Of a stretch of 64,000 bases of DNA, positions 18,037-25,105 are shown piece after piece; positions within the stretch are counted from its first letter, which is position 1; each line of letters starts with the position of its first letter. This DNA is from Mycobacterium intracellulare ATCC 13950 (lineage in GTDB: Bacteria > Actinomycetota > Actinomycetes > Mycobacteriales > Mycobacteriaceae). Below the pieces are notes generated by a model. The model worked only from the letters and a program-made list of their open reading frames with translations, did not search any database and had not been told where the DNA came from. The position numbers and the translations under genes were made by a program. The DNA lies in NCBI RefSeq assembly GCF_000277125.1, contig NC_016946.1:992001-1056000 (forward strand). Reading direction: 5' to 3'.

Positions 18037-19508
18037 GCCGTCAGCTGCTCTTCGCGCAGCGTGGCCCGCAGAGAGGTCAGGGTCGACCAGGTGATCGGGC
18101 CGAAGGTCGCGCTGGTGGCCAGGTAGGCGACGGCTGCGGCGGACAGTACCAGGATTACGTGGTGACCCGAAAGCAGCAGTGTCACAACCACGCTCGCCCC
18201 CGTCGGAATCAGCAAGCGCAGCACGAACGGCACGGGCGTGCGGTAACCGCAGCGTCGGCGCAGCCACCAGCTCGAGATCGTCATGTTGAACAGTTCCGTG
18301 CACACCAGCGCCACACCGGGGCCGACGGCGCCGAACCGCCCGGCCAGGGCGAGGTTGAGCGCGACGTTGAGCGCGAGGGTCGCCACCGTCAGCCACAGCA
18401 GGACCTGTTGATGATGGGAAGCCACCAACCCCTGGCCCAGGGTGCCACCGACGAACCGCAGGGCCGCGGCGACGAACAGCAACGCCAGTGTGGGCGTCCC
18501 GCGTTCGATGAACGCGCTCTTGCCGAACAACCCGATCAGCGGTCCGGCCAGCAGCACGCCCACAACGGCGATCGGAACCGCAACGAAGTACATCAATTCG
18601 ACGCTGCGGCGCAGAAAACGGGCGAACGCCGCCACGTCGCGCGAGAACAGCTCGGTGGCCGTCGCCAGCGTCGACTTGTGGAAGATCAGCGAAACCACGA
18701 TCGTGTTGAACGAGATCGTCAGGGCCAGCCCGTACACGCCCACCTCGGAGTGGGTGCTCAGCAGGGACAGGATCACGCCGTCGGCGCGGCAGTACAGGAG
18801 CCCGACGATCATAAATCCGATCAGCGGCAAGCTTTCCCGTAACAGGTCGGCGGCTTCCCGCGGGGCGAACAGCGGCCGTACCGAGATGTGCCGCATCGCG
18901 GCGGCGCCCTGGATCAGTAGCTGCACGGCCGGTGGGATCAGCTGTGCGACCGCGAACCAGATGACGTCCGAGTGCGCCGCGACCAGCCAGGCGACCATGG
19001 CCAGCGTGCTCACCCGGGCGGCGACGTCGGAGATGGCCACCGCGGAGAACCGGACGGTGGCAAGGAATACCGGTTCGAACCGTGTCGTCATGGTCTGCAG
19101 CAGCAGCCCGCCCGCCAGCACGACGAGCATCACCCGCACCTGGGTGTCGTGATAGATGAGCAGCCCCGACCCGGCCGCCAGCACCGCGAGGGGACCGCAG
19201 TAGAGAAGGGCCAGGCCGCTGTTGATGCGCACCAGGCGTTCGAGTTCGCCACGCCCGGAGGTCACCCGCCGCACGATGACGGTGGCGATGCCCAGATCGG
19301 CGAAGCTGGTCCACATCGCGACGAACGCCACCGCGATGGTGAGCTGGCCGTAGCGTCCGGGACCCAGATAGCGGGCGGTCATCGCCACCGAAACCACGGA
19401 CGCGAGCATCCCCAGCGCCCGGCAGATCAGCTGGATCGAGAACGCGTGAGCCATCCGCGCGAGCGGCACCGTGGGCACCACCGCGGCGGGTGCCGTTGGC
19501 TCGGTCAT
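18033..19508 (-). CDS. Wzx-like polysaccharide flippase (MOP superfamily)
   Basis: 491 residues with about 12-14 hydrophobic segments. The N-terminal half has the MOP/Wzx pattern (ARYLGPGRYGQLTIAVAF, then FADLGIATVIVRRV). Wzx flippases move undecaprenyl-linked repeat units to the outer face of the membrane for Wzy. It follows the sugar transferase with 11 bp between stop and start and overlaps the GT2-GT4 gene (ATGA). Start ATG at 19508 on the minus strand. Confidence 0.85.
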   Translation of the reverse strand: MTEPTAPAAVVPTVPLARMAHAFSIQLICRALGMLASVVSVAMTARYLGPGRYGQLTIAVAFVAMWTSFADLGIATVIVRRVTSGRGELERLVRINSGLALLYCGPLAVLAAGSGLLIYHDTQVRVMLVVLAGGLLLQTMTTRFEPVFLATVRFSAVAISDVAARVSTLAMVAWLVAAHSDVIWFAVAQLIPPAVQLLIQGAAAMRHISVRPLFAPREAADLLRESLPLIGFMIVGLLYCRADGVILSLLSTHSEVGVYGLALTISFNTIVVSLIFHKSTLATATELFSRDVAAFARFLRRSVELMYFVAVPIAVVGVLLAGPLIGLFGKSAFIERGTPTLALLFVAAALRFVGGTLGQGLVASHHQQVLLWLTVATLALNVALNLALAGRFGAVGPGVALVCTELFNMTISSWWLRRRCGYRTPVPFVLRLLIPTGASVVVTLLLSGHHVILVLSAAAVAYLATSATFGPITWSTLTSLRATLREEQLTA

Positions 19509-19519
19509 GGCTCGCGAGC

Positions 19520-21106
19520 CTAGTAGGCTCCGTGGCTTGTCAGGACCGCTTTCACCGTCTTGGCGACGATCATCAGATCACCCGACATCGACCAGTTGTC
19601 GACGTAGGACAGATCCAGGCGCACCGACTCTTCCCAGGACAGGTCCGACCGGCCGCTCACCTGCCACAGCCCGCTGACGCCCGGCTTCACCAGCAAGCGC
19701 CTCTTGACCTCGCCGTCGTAGTTGTCGACTTCGCGGCGCAACGGGGGCCGGGGCCCGACGACGCTCATGTCCCCCTTGAGGACGTTGATGAATTGCGGGA
19801 GCTCATCGATGCTGTACCGGCGGAGAATTCTGCCGATGGGGGTGACCCGGGGGTCCTGGCGCATCTTGAACAGCATGCCGCCGGCGCCCTCGTTGACGGC
19901 CAGCAGGTGCTCGAGTTGAGTGTCCGCACCGTCGACCATCGTGCGGAACTTCAGCATCGTAAAGGGCTTTCCGTCGGTGCCGATGCGTTCCGACGGGTAG
20001 AAGACGGGGCCCTTGCTGGTCAGCTTGATGGCGATGGCAGCGGCGACCAGCACCGGTGCTGTGGCGACCAGCGCCGCCAGCGAGAACACGAAGTCGAAGG
20101 CCTGCTTCTGAAAGCGGTGCGCCCCTTCGTATTGCGGCTTGTCGACGTGCAGCAGCGGCAGCCCGCCGGTCAGGCGCAGGGTCAACCGCGCCTCGGTGAC
20201 GTCCATGACGCCGGGCGACACCACCAGGTCGACGTCCAGGGTCTCCAGCTGCCACAGCAGCTCCCTGATCCCGTGCATCCCAAAGTGATCCGTTTGGGTC
20301 ACCGCGACGGTGTCCGCGCCGCAGCTGCCGATCGCCGTCGCCACCTGGGTTTGGTCGCCCAGGATCGGGACCTGACGGCCGCCGATCGTCAGGGTGTTGC
20401 CGCGCGCCGGCCCGTAACCGGGGATGCAGACGCCGACCACGACGCACCCGGCCACCGGGTTACGGTCCAGTTCGTGTGCGAGGTGCGTGACCGATTGCCG
20501 GTCTCCGATCGCCAAGACGCGGGTCTGGCACTCACCCTGGACGCGCTTGTGGCAGATGTGCTTTCGCCACACGCTGCGGCTGGCCAGCAATCCCACGGTG
20601 CCGACGGGAAGCGCGATCGCCAGATAGCCGCGGGCCAGATCGACCTTGGCGAGCAACGTCACCATGGCGATGATCCCGAACGTCCAGAAGGAGGCGGTGC
20701 CGATCCGGCGGTACTCCTCGATCCCCGCGCCGATGATTCGCGTTGAGCGCGTTTGGAATATCGCGAGGGCCGACAGCCACAGCGCCGCGAACAGGAAGGA
20801 GAACAGCGTCATGGTCGGGTCCGAGTAACCCGAGGTGTTCGCGATCTCCCCGAAGCGGACGTACTGGGCGAGCATCACCGACGCGAAGACGATCACCGAG
20901 TCACTGATGCGCAGACCCTGCGAGTAGCGGTCCTGCCAGCGCTGTGCGGTATTCGCAGCAGCCGGAGCCGCGGCGGGGGCGATCACGGGCGGGCCCGCGG
21001 CCTCGCTGCGGTGCGACGCCGTCGTGCCCGCCGGCCAGGCCTTGAGCTGCCGCCAGCTGGGCGCCACGACATCCACTGTGTTGGGAACGATCACCGACTG
21101 ACGCAT
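19520..21106 (-). CDS. polyprenyl-phosphate sugar-1-phosphate transferase (WbaP/CpsE type)
   Basis: 528 residues from the ATG at 21106 (RQSVIVPNTVDV); the open frame extends further upstream only as a shadow of the RmlC-like gene. Four to five N-terminal membrane helices (about 65-190) are followed by a CoA-binding-like middle domain and a C-terminal bacterial sugar transferase domain. That domain has ERIGTDGKPFTMLKFRTM, SIDELPQFINVLKGDMSVVG, PRPPLRREV and KPGVSGLWQVSGRS. It starts repeat-unit synthesis by moving a hexose-1-phosphate to undecaprenyl phosphate. It overlaps the upstream gene by 16 bp. Confidence 0.9.
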   Translation of the reverse strand: MRQSVIVPNTVDVVAPSWRQLKAWPAGTTASHRSEAAGPPVIAPAAAPAAANTAQRWQDRYSQGLRISDSVIVFASVMLAQYVRFGEIANTSGYSDPTMTLFSFLFAALWLSALAIFQTRSTRIIGAGIEEYRRIGTASFWTFGIIAMVTLLAKVDLARGYLAIALPVGTVGLLASRSVWRKHICHKRVQGECQTRVLAIGDRQSVTHLAHELDRNPVAGCVVVGVCIPGYGPARGNTLTIGGRQVPILGDQTQVATAIGSCGADTVAVTQTDHFGMHGIRELLWQLETLDVDLVVSPGVMDVTEARLTLRLTGGLPLLHVDKPQYEGAHRFQKQAFDFVFSLAALVATAPVLVAAAIAIKLTSKGPVFYPSERIGTDGKPFTMLKFRTMVDGADTQLEHLLAVNEGAGGMLFKMRQDPRVTPIGRILRRYSIDELPQFINVLKGDMSVVGPRPPLRREVDNYDGEVKRRLLVKPGVSGLWQVSGRSDLSWEESVRLDLSYVDNWSMSGDLMIVAKTVKAVLTSHGAY

Positions 21107-21663
21107 GATGCCACCTGTTCGACTGGTGCCAATCTGGATTTGCGCGAGGGCCAGCTCGCGTCTTGCTCGGAGATGACGGTGACCGGTATCGGCCATGAGA
21201 TTCCGAATTCGGGGTCGTCCCAGCGGATCCCCTGCTCGTCGGCCATCGCGTACTGGCCGCTGACGTGAAAGGTGACCTCGGTGTCGTCGACCTGCGTCTG
21301 GAAGCCATAAGCGACATACGGGGGCAAGAACAGCGTGCGTTGGTCGTCGGCGCTCAACTGCACCATCACGTGGTCGCCGTAGGTCAGCGAGTCGGGGCGG
21401 ACGTCGACCGCGACGGCGGCGATGGCACCGCGCGTGCAACGGACCAGTTTCGCCTCGGCGTGCGGCGGCACCCGGCGGTACAGGCCACGCACGGTGCCGC
21501 GGGTGTAGTTGAAGTAGATATTCGTCTGCGCGACTTCGAAATCCAGCCCATGGTTGGCGAAGTCACGGGCGGAGAACGAACGTGAGGAGAACCCGCGATG
21601 GTCGTGGTTGAGTTCGAAGTCGATGATTGTCACCCCGGCGACCTTGGTGGGCGTGTACTTCAC
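21091..21663 (-). CDS. RmlC-like cupin lacking the usual epimerase catalytic residues
   Basis: 190 residues, similar along its whole length to dTDP-4-dehydrorhamnose 3,5-epimerase (GFSSRSFSARDF, QTNIYFNYTRGTVRGLY, KLVRCTRGAIAAVAVD, QGIRWDDPEFGISWP). The catalytic His of RGLH is Tyr62, the Tyr of the LYK block is Phe132, and the AHGF His is Tyr119. All three changes argue against normal 3,5-epimerisation. It may be a different sugar isomerase or a binding protein. It starts with GTG at 21663 after GGAGAAGGAG and is the first gene of the sugar operon, 59 bp after the PPE gene. Confidence 0.82.
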   Translation of the reverse strand: MKYTPTKVAGVTIIDFELNHDHRGFSSRSFSARDFANHGLDFEVAQTNIYFNYTRGTVRGLYRRVPPHAEAKLVRCTRGAIAAVAVDVRPDSLTYGDHVMVQLSADDQRTLFLPPYVAYGFQTQVDDTEVTFHVSGQYAMADEQGIRWDDPEFGISWPIPVTVISEQDASWPSRKSRLAPVEQVASCVSR

Positions 21664-21722
21664 TTACCGCTCCTTCTCCTGCACCGGGCCTTTTAAAAAA
21701 ACCTGTCCGCTCATGGCATGGC

Positions 21723-22958
21723 CTACGCGTATCCGGCGGACAGCGGGCGTGTCATCACGGTCGGGATCACGCCGTAACGTGGCCCGAGGTTCTTGCCCGA
21801 GGCGGCGGCGAGACGGGGCAGCGAGCCCATGACGCTGGGCGGCACGTTGGCGCCGGCGAGGTTGATCGCGGGTAGCGCCGACACGGCGCTGTGGGCGGCG
21901 GGAATCACGCTGGTCCAGCTCGCCGGCACCGCCAACGGACCCAGCATGGCCGCCTTGCCGAGGCTGCCGAAGATGCCGGATCCGAGCGATCCGATCGATC
22001 CGAGCGCTCCGGCACCCGAACTGGCCGCACTCGCGGCCCCCGAGGCAGCGGCCATGACGCCGTCGCCGGCGGCTTTTGCCAAGCCCTGCGCGGTCTGGGC
22101 TATGCCGAGGATGGAGGACATGCCGTAGAGGGGGGTCGCCGCCGCCGAGAATGCGCTGGGGATGGCGCCGGGGATGCCCGACGCGAGGCCGGTCATGATC
22201 GACGAATTGGCCGCATCGCCTGCGCCGGCCCCAGCGCCGGTAATGGCATCCCCGGCGCCAGAACTGGTATCGGTGACGACGTCGCTGAGGAGGGTGGTCC
22301 CGGTTTTCATCGGCGAGGACAGCTGGTGCAGCGAGTTGGGCACCTTGGACACCACATTCGCCAGGTTCGCCTGCTCCGTCTCCGAGGTGGCCTTCCCGAC
22401 CGCGGCGGCCTGCTGGGCCACCCCACTCTCGTTCGTCACGTTCGGCGCCGGGGTGAACGGTGTCACCTCGCACGCGGCCGCCGAACCCGCGGCGTACGCA
22501 TACATCGCCGCGGCGTCCTGCGCCCACATCTCGCCGTATTCGGCCTCGGTGGCCGCGATGGCGGCGGTGTTCTGCCCGAAGAAGTTGGTCGCAACCAGCG
22601 TCGCGAGCTGCGCCCGGTTGGCCGCGACCGCGGGCGGCGGGACGGTCATCGCGAAGGCGGCCTCGAAAACCTCCACGGCGAGTCTGGCTTGACCGGCCGT
22701 CTCCGCGGCTCGCGCTCCGGCGCCGGCCATCCACGCCATGTATGGCGCGTACGCCGACGCCATGGTCAGCGACGACGGGCCCAGCCAGCGTCCGGTGGTC
22801 AACCCGGCGATCACCGAGCGGTAGCAACTCGCCGCGGCGTGCAGTTCGGCGGCCAAAGCGTCCCAGGCCACCGCCGCGGCCATCAGCGAGAAGGGGCCGG
22901 GACCGGCGTACATCCGCGCGGAATTGACCTCCGGGGGAAGCGCTCCGAAATCGATCAC
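21723..22958 (-). CDS. PPE-family protein, SVP-type
   Basis: 411 residues. It starts MIDFGALPPEVNSARMY, the PPE hallmark, with a helical PPE domain to about 170 including the WLG turn (GRWLGPSS) and a later YGEMWAQDAAAMYAY. The Gly/Ala-rich C-terminal half ends with GPLAVPASW, a version of the GxxSVPxxW motif of the PPE-SVP subgroup. PPE proteins are exported by ESX type VII systems, usually with a PE partner; no PE or ESX gene is seen here. It is transcribed toward the polysaccharide operon and separated from it by 64 bp with no clear terminator. Confidence 0.92.
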   Translation of the reverse strand: MIDFGALPPEVNSARMYAGPGPFSLMAAAVAWDALAAELHAAASCYRSVIAGLTTGRWLGPSSLTMASAYAPYMAWMAGAGARAAETAGQARLAVEVFEAAFAMTVPPPAVAANRAQLATLVATNFFGQNTAAIAATEAEYGEMWAQDAAAMYAYAAGSAAACEVTPFTPAPNVTNESGVAQQAAAVGKATSETEQANLANVVSKVPNSLHQLSSPMKTGTTLLSDVVTDTSSGAGDAITGAGAGAGDAANSSIMTGLASGIPGAIPSAFSAAATPLYGMSSILGIAQTAQGLAKAAGDGVMAAASGAASAASSGAGALGSIGSLGSGIFGSLGKAAMLGPLAVPASWTSVIPAAHSAVSALPAINLAGANVPPSVMGSLPRLAAASGKNLGPRYGVIPTVMTRPLSAGYA

Positions 22959-23579
22959 TTGACGGCCTTCCCGTCAGCGGATCGCGTCGCGGATCCGGCG
23001 AAAGCGCTCACGTCGCATGCCTCGAGACCAATAAAGCCGCCAAGTTCATACCCCAAGTATGGAAATAGGCCCGTTCGAGGGCTACGGGTCATTGGCCCCT
23101 CGCTAAAGGCCGTTAGTCCCCGGTCGCGCACGCTTTTGGGGCCCAGGGCCGACGAGGGCGTGCGCGCGGCGTCCATGCCCCCTCCCACCACGCGGCCCGA
23201 ATAAGGCGTGGTGAGAGGGGACATGTGCGTTCTCCTTCGTGCGATACGGACGGTCGAGGCGGTCCGCGGGTCAAATCAGACTGACGTACGCACAATAGCG
23301 TATAAAACATACTATAGGTTTGACAACACGCTGTGACATAAACCTCAAGTATTTACAGGAGCGTCAACCGGGACAGCCGTATGACTGCTAACCTCAGAAG
23401 TGGGCTAGAAATCTTGAGCGGCGTGTTCGCTCTCAATCTGTGAAGAACCGAGGTGTGTGTGCCCTGCTTGAGCAAGGCGTCGGTCGACGCAAGGGTGGGC
23501 GATGCCGCCCGCGGCGTCAGCCTCGATGCCACGGCTTGCCGCACGGTCCCGGCCGCCAAGAACTGATTTCTCGATTGCG
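22959..23579. other. 621-bp AT-richer divergent intergenic region
   Basis: It lies between the PPE gene (minus) and the first TetR gene (plus). A frame of 89 codons on the minus strand touches the PPE start but resembles nothing and has no ribosome site. The stretch 23290-23360 is clearly AT-rich compared with its surroundings. It holds GTAT-N5-ATAC (23300-23312) and AGGTTT-N18-AAACCT (23316-23345), possible binding sites for the adjacent TetR regulators. A minus-strand TTGTCA-N18-TACGCT is a possible promoter for PPE. These are weak calls from sequence pattern only. Confidence 0.4.
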
Positions 23580-24257
23580 ATGACGACACATTCGACTGAC
23601 GGACGCGCCGACGCGACCCGGCAACAGATTCTGCGGGCCGCGTCGCACCAGTTCGCCCGTAGGCCCTACCACGACGTCGGGCTCGACGACATTCTCGCCG
23701 AGGCCGAACTGACCAAGGGCGCAATGTATTTCCACTTCAAGTCGAAGCACGCGCTGGCGGTCGCGATCATCGAAAGCCAGGTCGAGGACGGCGCGGCCGG
23801 CGTGCGTGACCTGCTGACGCGCGGGCTCTCGGGCCTCGAGACGCTCATCGACTTCTCGTATCTGATCGCCGTCCGGGACATCAAGATTGACCTCGTCAGG
23901 TCGGGACTGAACCTGATGGAGTCGGTCGGCCTGCCCGACGGGATGCAGGAAAAGTTGTTCGACCGCTGGATCAAAAACCTGGGCAAAGTCGCCGAGCAGG
24001 CCATGGCCGAGGGCGACATCAATGAACAATGCGACCCGCAGGACATCGGCCGCATGATGGTGTCCCTGCACATGGGACTGCGAAAGACCAGCAACCTGGA
24101 CGACCCGGAACGGTTCCTGGGCGACTTGGAAAAGTGCTGGTCCTTGCTGCTCACCGGGATACTTCAACCGGACCGAATCGACTACTTCCGCCAATTCCTC
24201 AGGCGGCGTGCGACGCTCGCCATCAACACCAGTTCCACCGATGACGACGCGCAGTAA
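23580..24257 (+). CDS. TetR regulator, gamma-butyrolactone-receptor (ScbR) type
   Basis: 225 residues from the ATG at 23580; an upstream frame extension of 26 codons looks non-coding. HTH at about 10-55 (TRQQILRAASHQF, LDDILAEAELTKGAMYFHF), where the KGAMYFHFKSK block is typical of ScbR/ArpA-like receptors. The C-terminal domain is long enough to bind a small ligand. It is followed 54 bp later by a second regulator of the same type and then the BcsB-like gene, the likely target group. The ligand cannot be inferred. Confidence 0.85.
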   Translation: MTTHSTDGRADATRQQILRAASHQFARRPYHDVGLDDILAEAELTKGAMYFHFKSKHALAVAIIESQVEDGAAGVRDLLTRGLSGLETLIDFSYLIAVRDIKIDLVRSGLNLMESVGLPDGMQEKLFDRWIKNLGKVAEQAMAEGDINEQCDPQDIGRMMVSLHMGLRKTSNLDDPERFLGDLEKCWSLLLTGILQPDRIDYFRQFLRRRATLAINTSSTDDDAQ

Positions 24258-24311
24258 AAGCGACGGGCGAGCGATCTGCGGATCCGACGAGACTGCAAAG
24301 GTACAGCGGTA

Positions 24312-25022
24312 ATGCCGCGCCAGGTTCGGTCTGAAGCCACTCGGCAAAAAATCCTCGACGCCGCGATCGAAGTGTTCGGCGAGGTCGGGTATGCGGCCGC
24401 CGGGTGGAGCACGATCATCGAGCGGACGGGCATGACCAAAGGCGCCCTCTATCACCACTTTGATTCGAAAGAATCGTTGGCCTCGAACATCATCGAGGAA
24501 GGGTCCGACGCGATCCTCAGCGCGTACCGAAATGTCTGCAAGTCGTCGTCGCCGGGGCTGGAAAACATTGTGCACGGCTCATTCACGATCGTCGACGTGT
24601 TGGGCTCCGACAAAATGGCCCGGGCGGCCGCGCAATTGGCCACGGCATTAAGCGGATTCAACGGTGCCGCCTCGCGCTTCTACGCCAACTTGGTGCTGGA
24701 GACGGCCCAGGAGGCGCGCCGCGCGGCCAAGGAAGGCGACCTTCGGAGCGACATCGACCCCGACGTGCTCAGCGCGTCGATCGTGGGCGCCATATCCGGG
24801 ACGCGGTTGATCGCGACCGCGATATCCAGCCACGGCAGGATCGGGGACGTCACCGGTGACCCCTTCGCGCGGTTGCATCAGCTATGGGAACTCCTGCTGC
24901 CCGGCGTTGTCGCGGAAGCGTCGCTGCCCTACTTCCAGCAATTTCTGCGCCGCGAAGTGATGCGCCATACCGCCGCCGACGCTTCGGACGACGACGCCGC
25001 CGGGGAAACCGAAGCCGATTAG
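24312..25022 (+). CDS. TetR regulator, second ScbR-type copy
   Basis: 236 residues. HTH: TRQKILDAAIEVFGEVGY and IIERTGMTKGALYHHFDSKE. It is similar to the preceding regulator in the HTH and in the end of the ligand domain (both have LPYFQQFLRR or IDYFRQFLRR). The pair probably arose by duplication and divergence, as with receptor/pseudo-receptor pairs in Streptomyces. The C-terminus is acidic and disordered (DASDDDAAGETEAD). ATG start without a strong Shine-Dalgarno. Confidence 0.85.
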   Translation: MPRQVRSEATRQKILDAAIEVFGEVGYAAAGWSTIIERTGMTKGALYHHFDSKESLASNIIEEGSDAILSAYRNVCKSSSPGLENIVHGSFTIVDVLGSDKMARAAAQLATALSGFNGAASRFYANLVLETAQEARRAAKEGDLRSDIDPDVLSASIVGAISGTRLIATAISSHGRIGDVTGDPFARLHQLWELLLPGVVAEASLPYFQQFLRREVMRHTAADASDDDAAGETEAD

Positions 25023-25034
25023 CTTTCGGTGAGA

Positions 25035-25072
25035 GCCGTTGCGGGACACGTTTTCGCGTTCGCCGCAACGGC
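25035..25072 (+). terminator. 10-bp stem hairpin between TetR and BcsB-like genes
   Basis: GCCGTTGCGG at 25035-25044 pairs perfectly with CCGCAACGGC at 25063-25072 across an 18-base loop; the following bases are GTTTCCGTT. It could reduce read-through from the TetR pair or serve as an operator, since it is only about 30 bp before the next start. There is no proper T-run, so termination is uncertain. Confidence 0.4.
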
Positions 25073-25105
25073 GTTTCCGTTATTGGGGTTGAAGCGCTTT
25101 CAACA

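Noticed and set aside
18037-19314. N-terminal extension of the GT2-GT4 gene to about 1073 residues
   Set aside because: The extension is out of frame with, and fully covered by, the Wzx flippase gene; the ATGA overlap at 18033-18036 gives a natural start.
22955-23224. 89-codon frame upstream of PPE as a possible PE partner
   Set aside because: It has no PE motif or PE-like helices and no ribosome site; its stop overlaps the PPE start region.
23301-23365. Short CRISPR-like array in the AT-rich stretch
   Set aside because: No repeat-spacer periodicity; only isolated inverted repeats are present.
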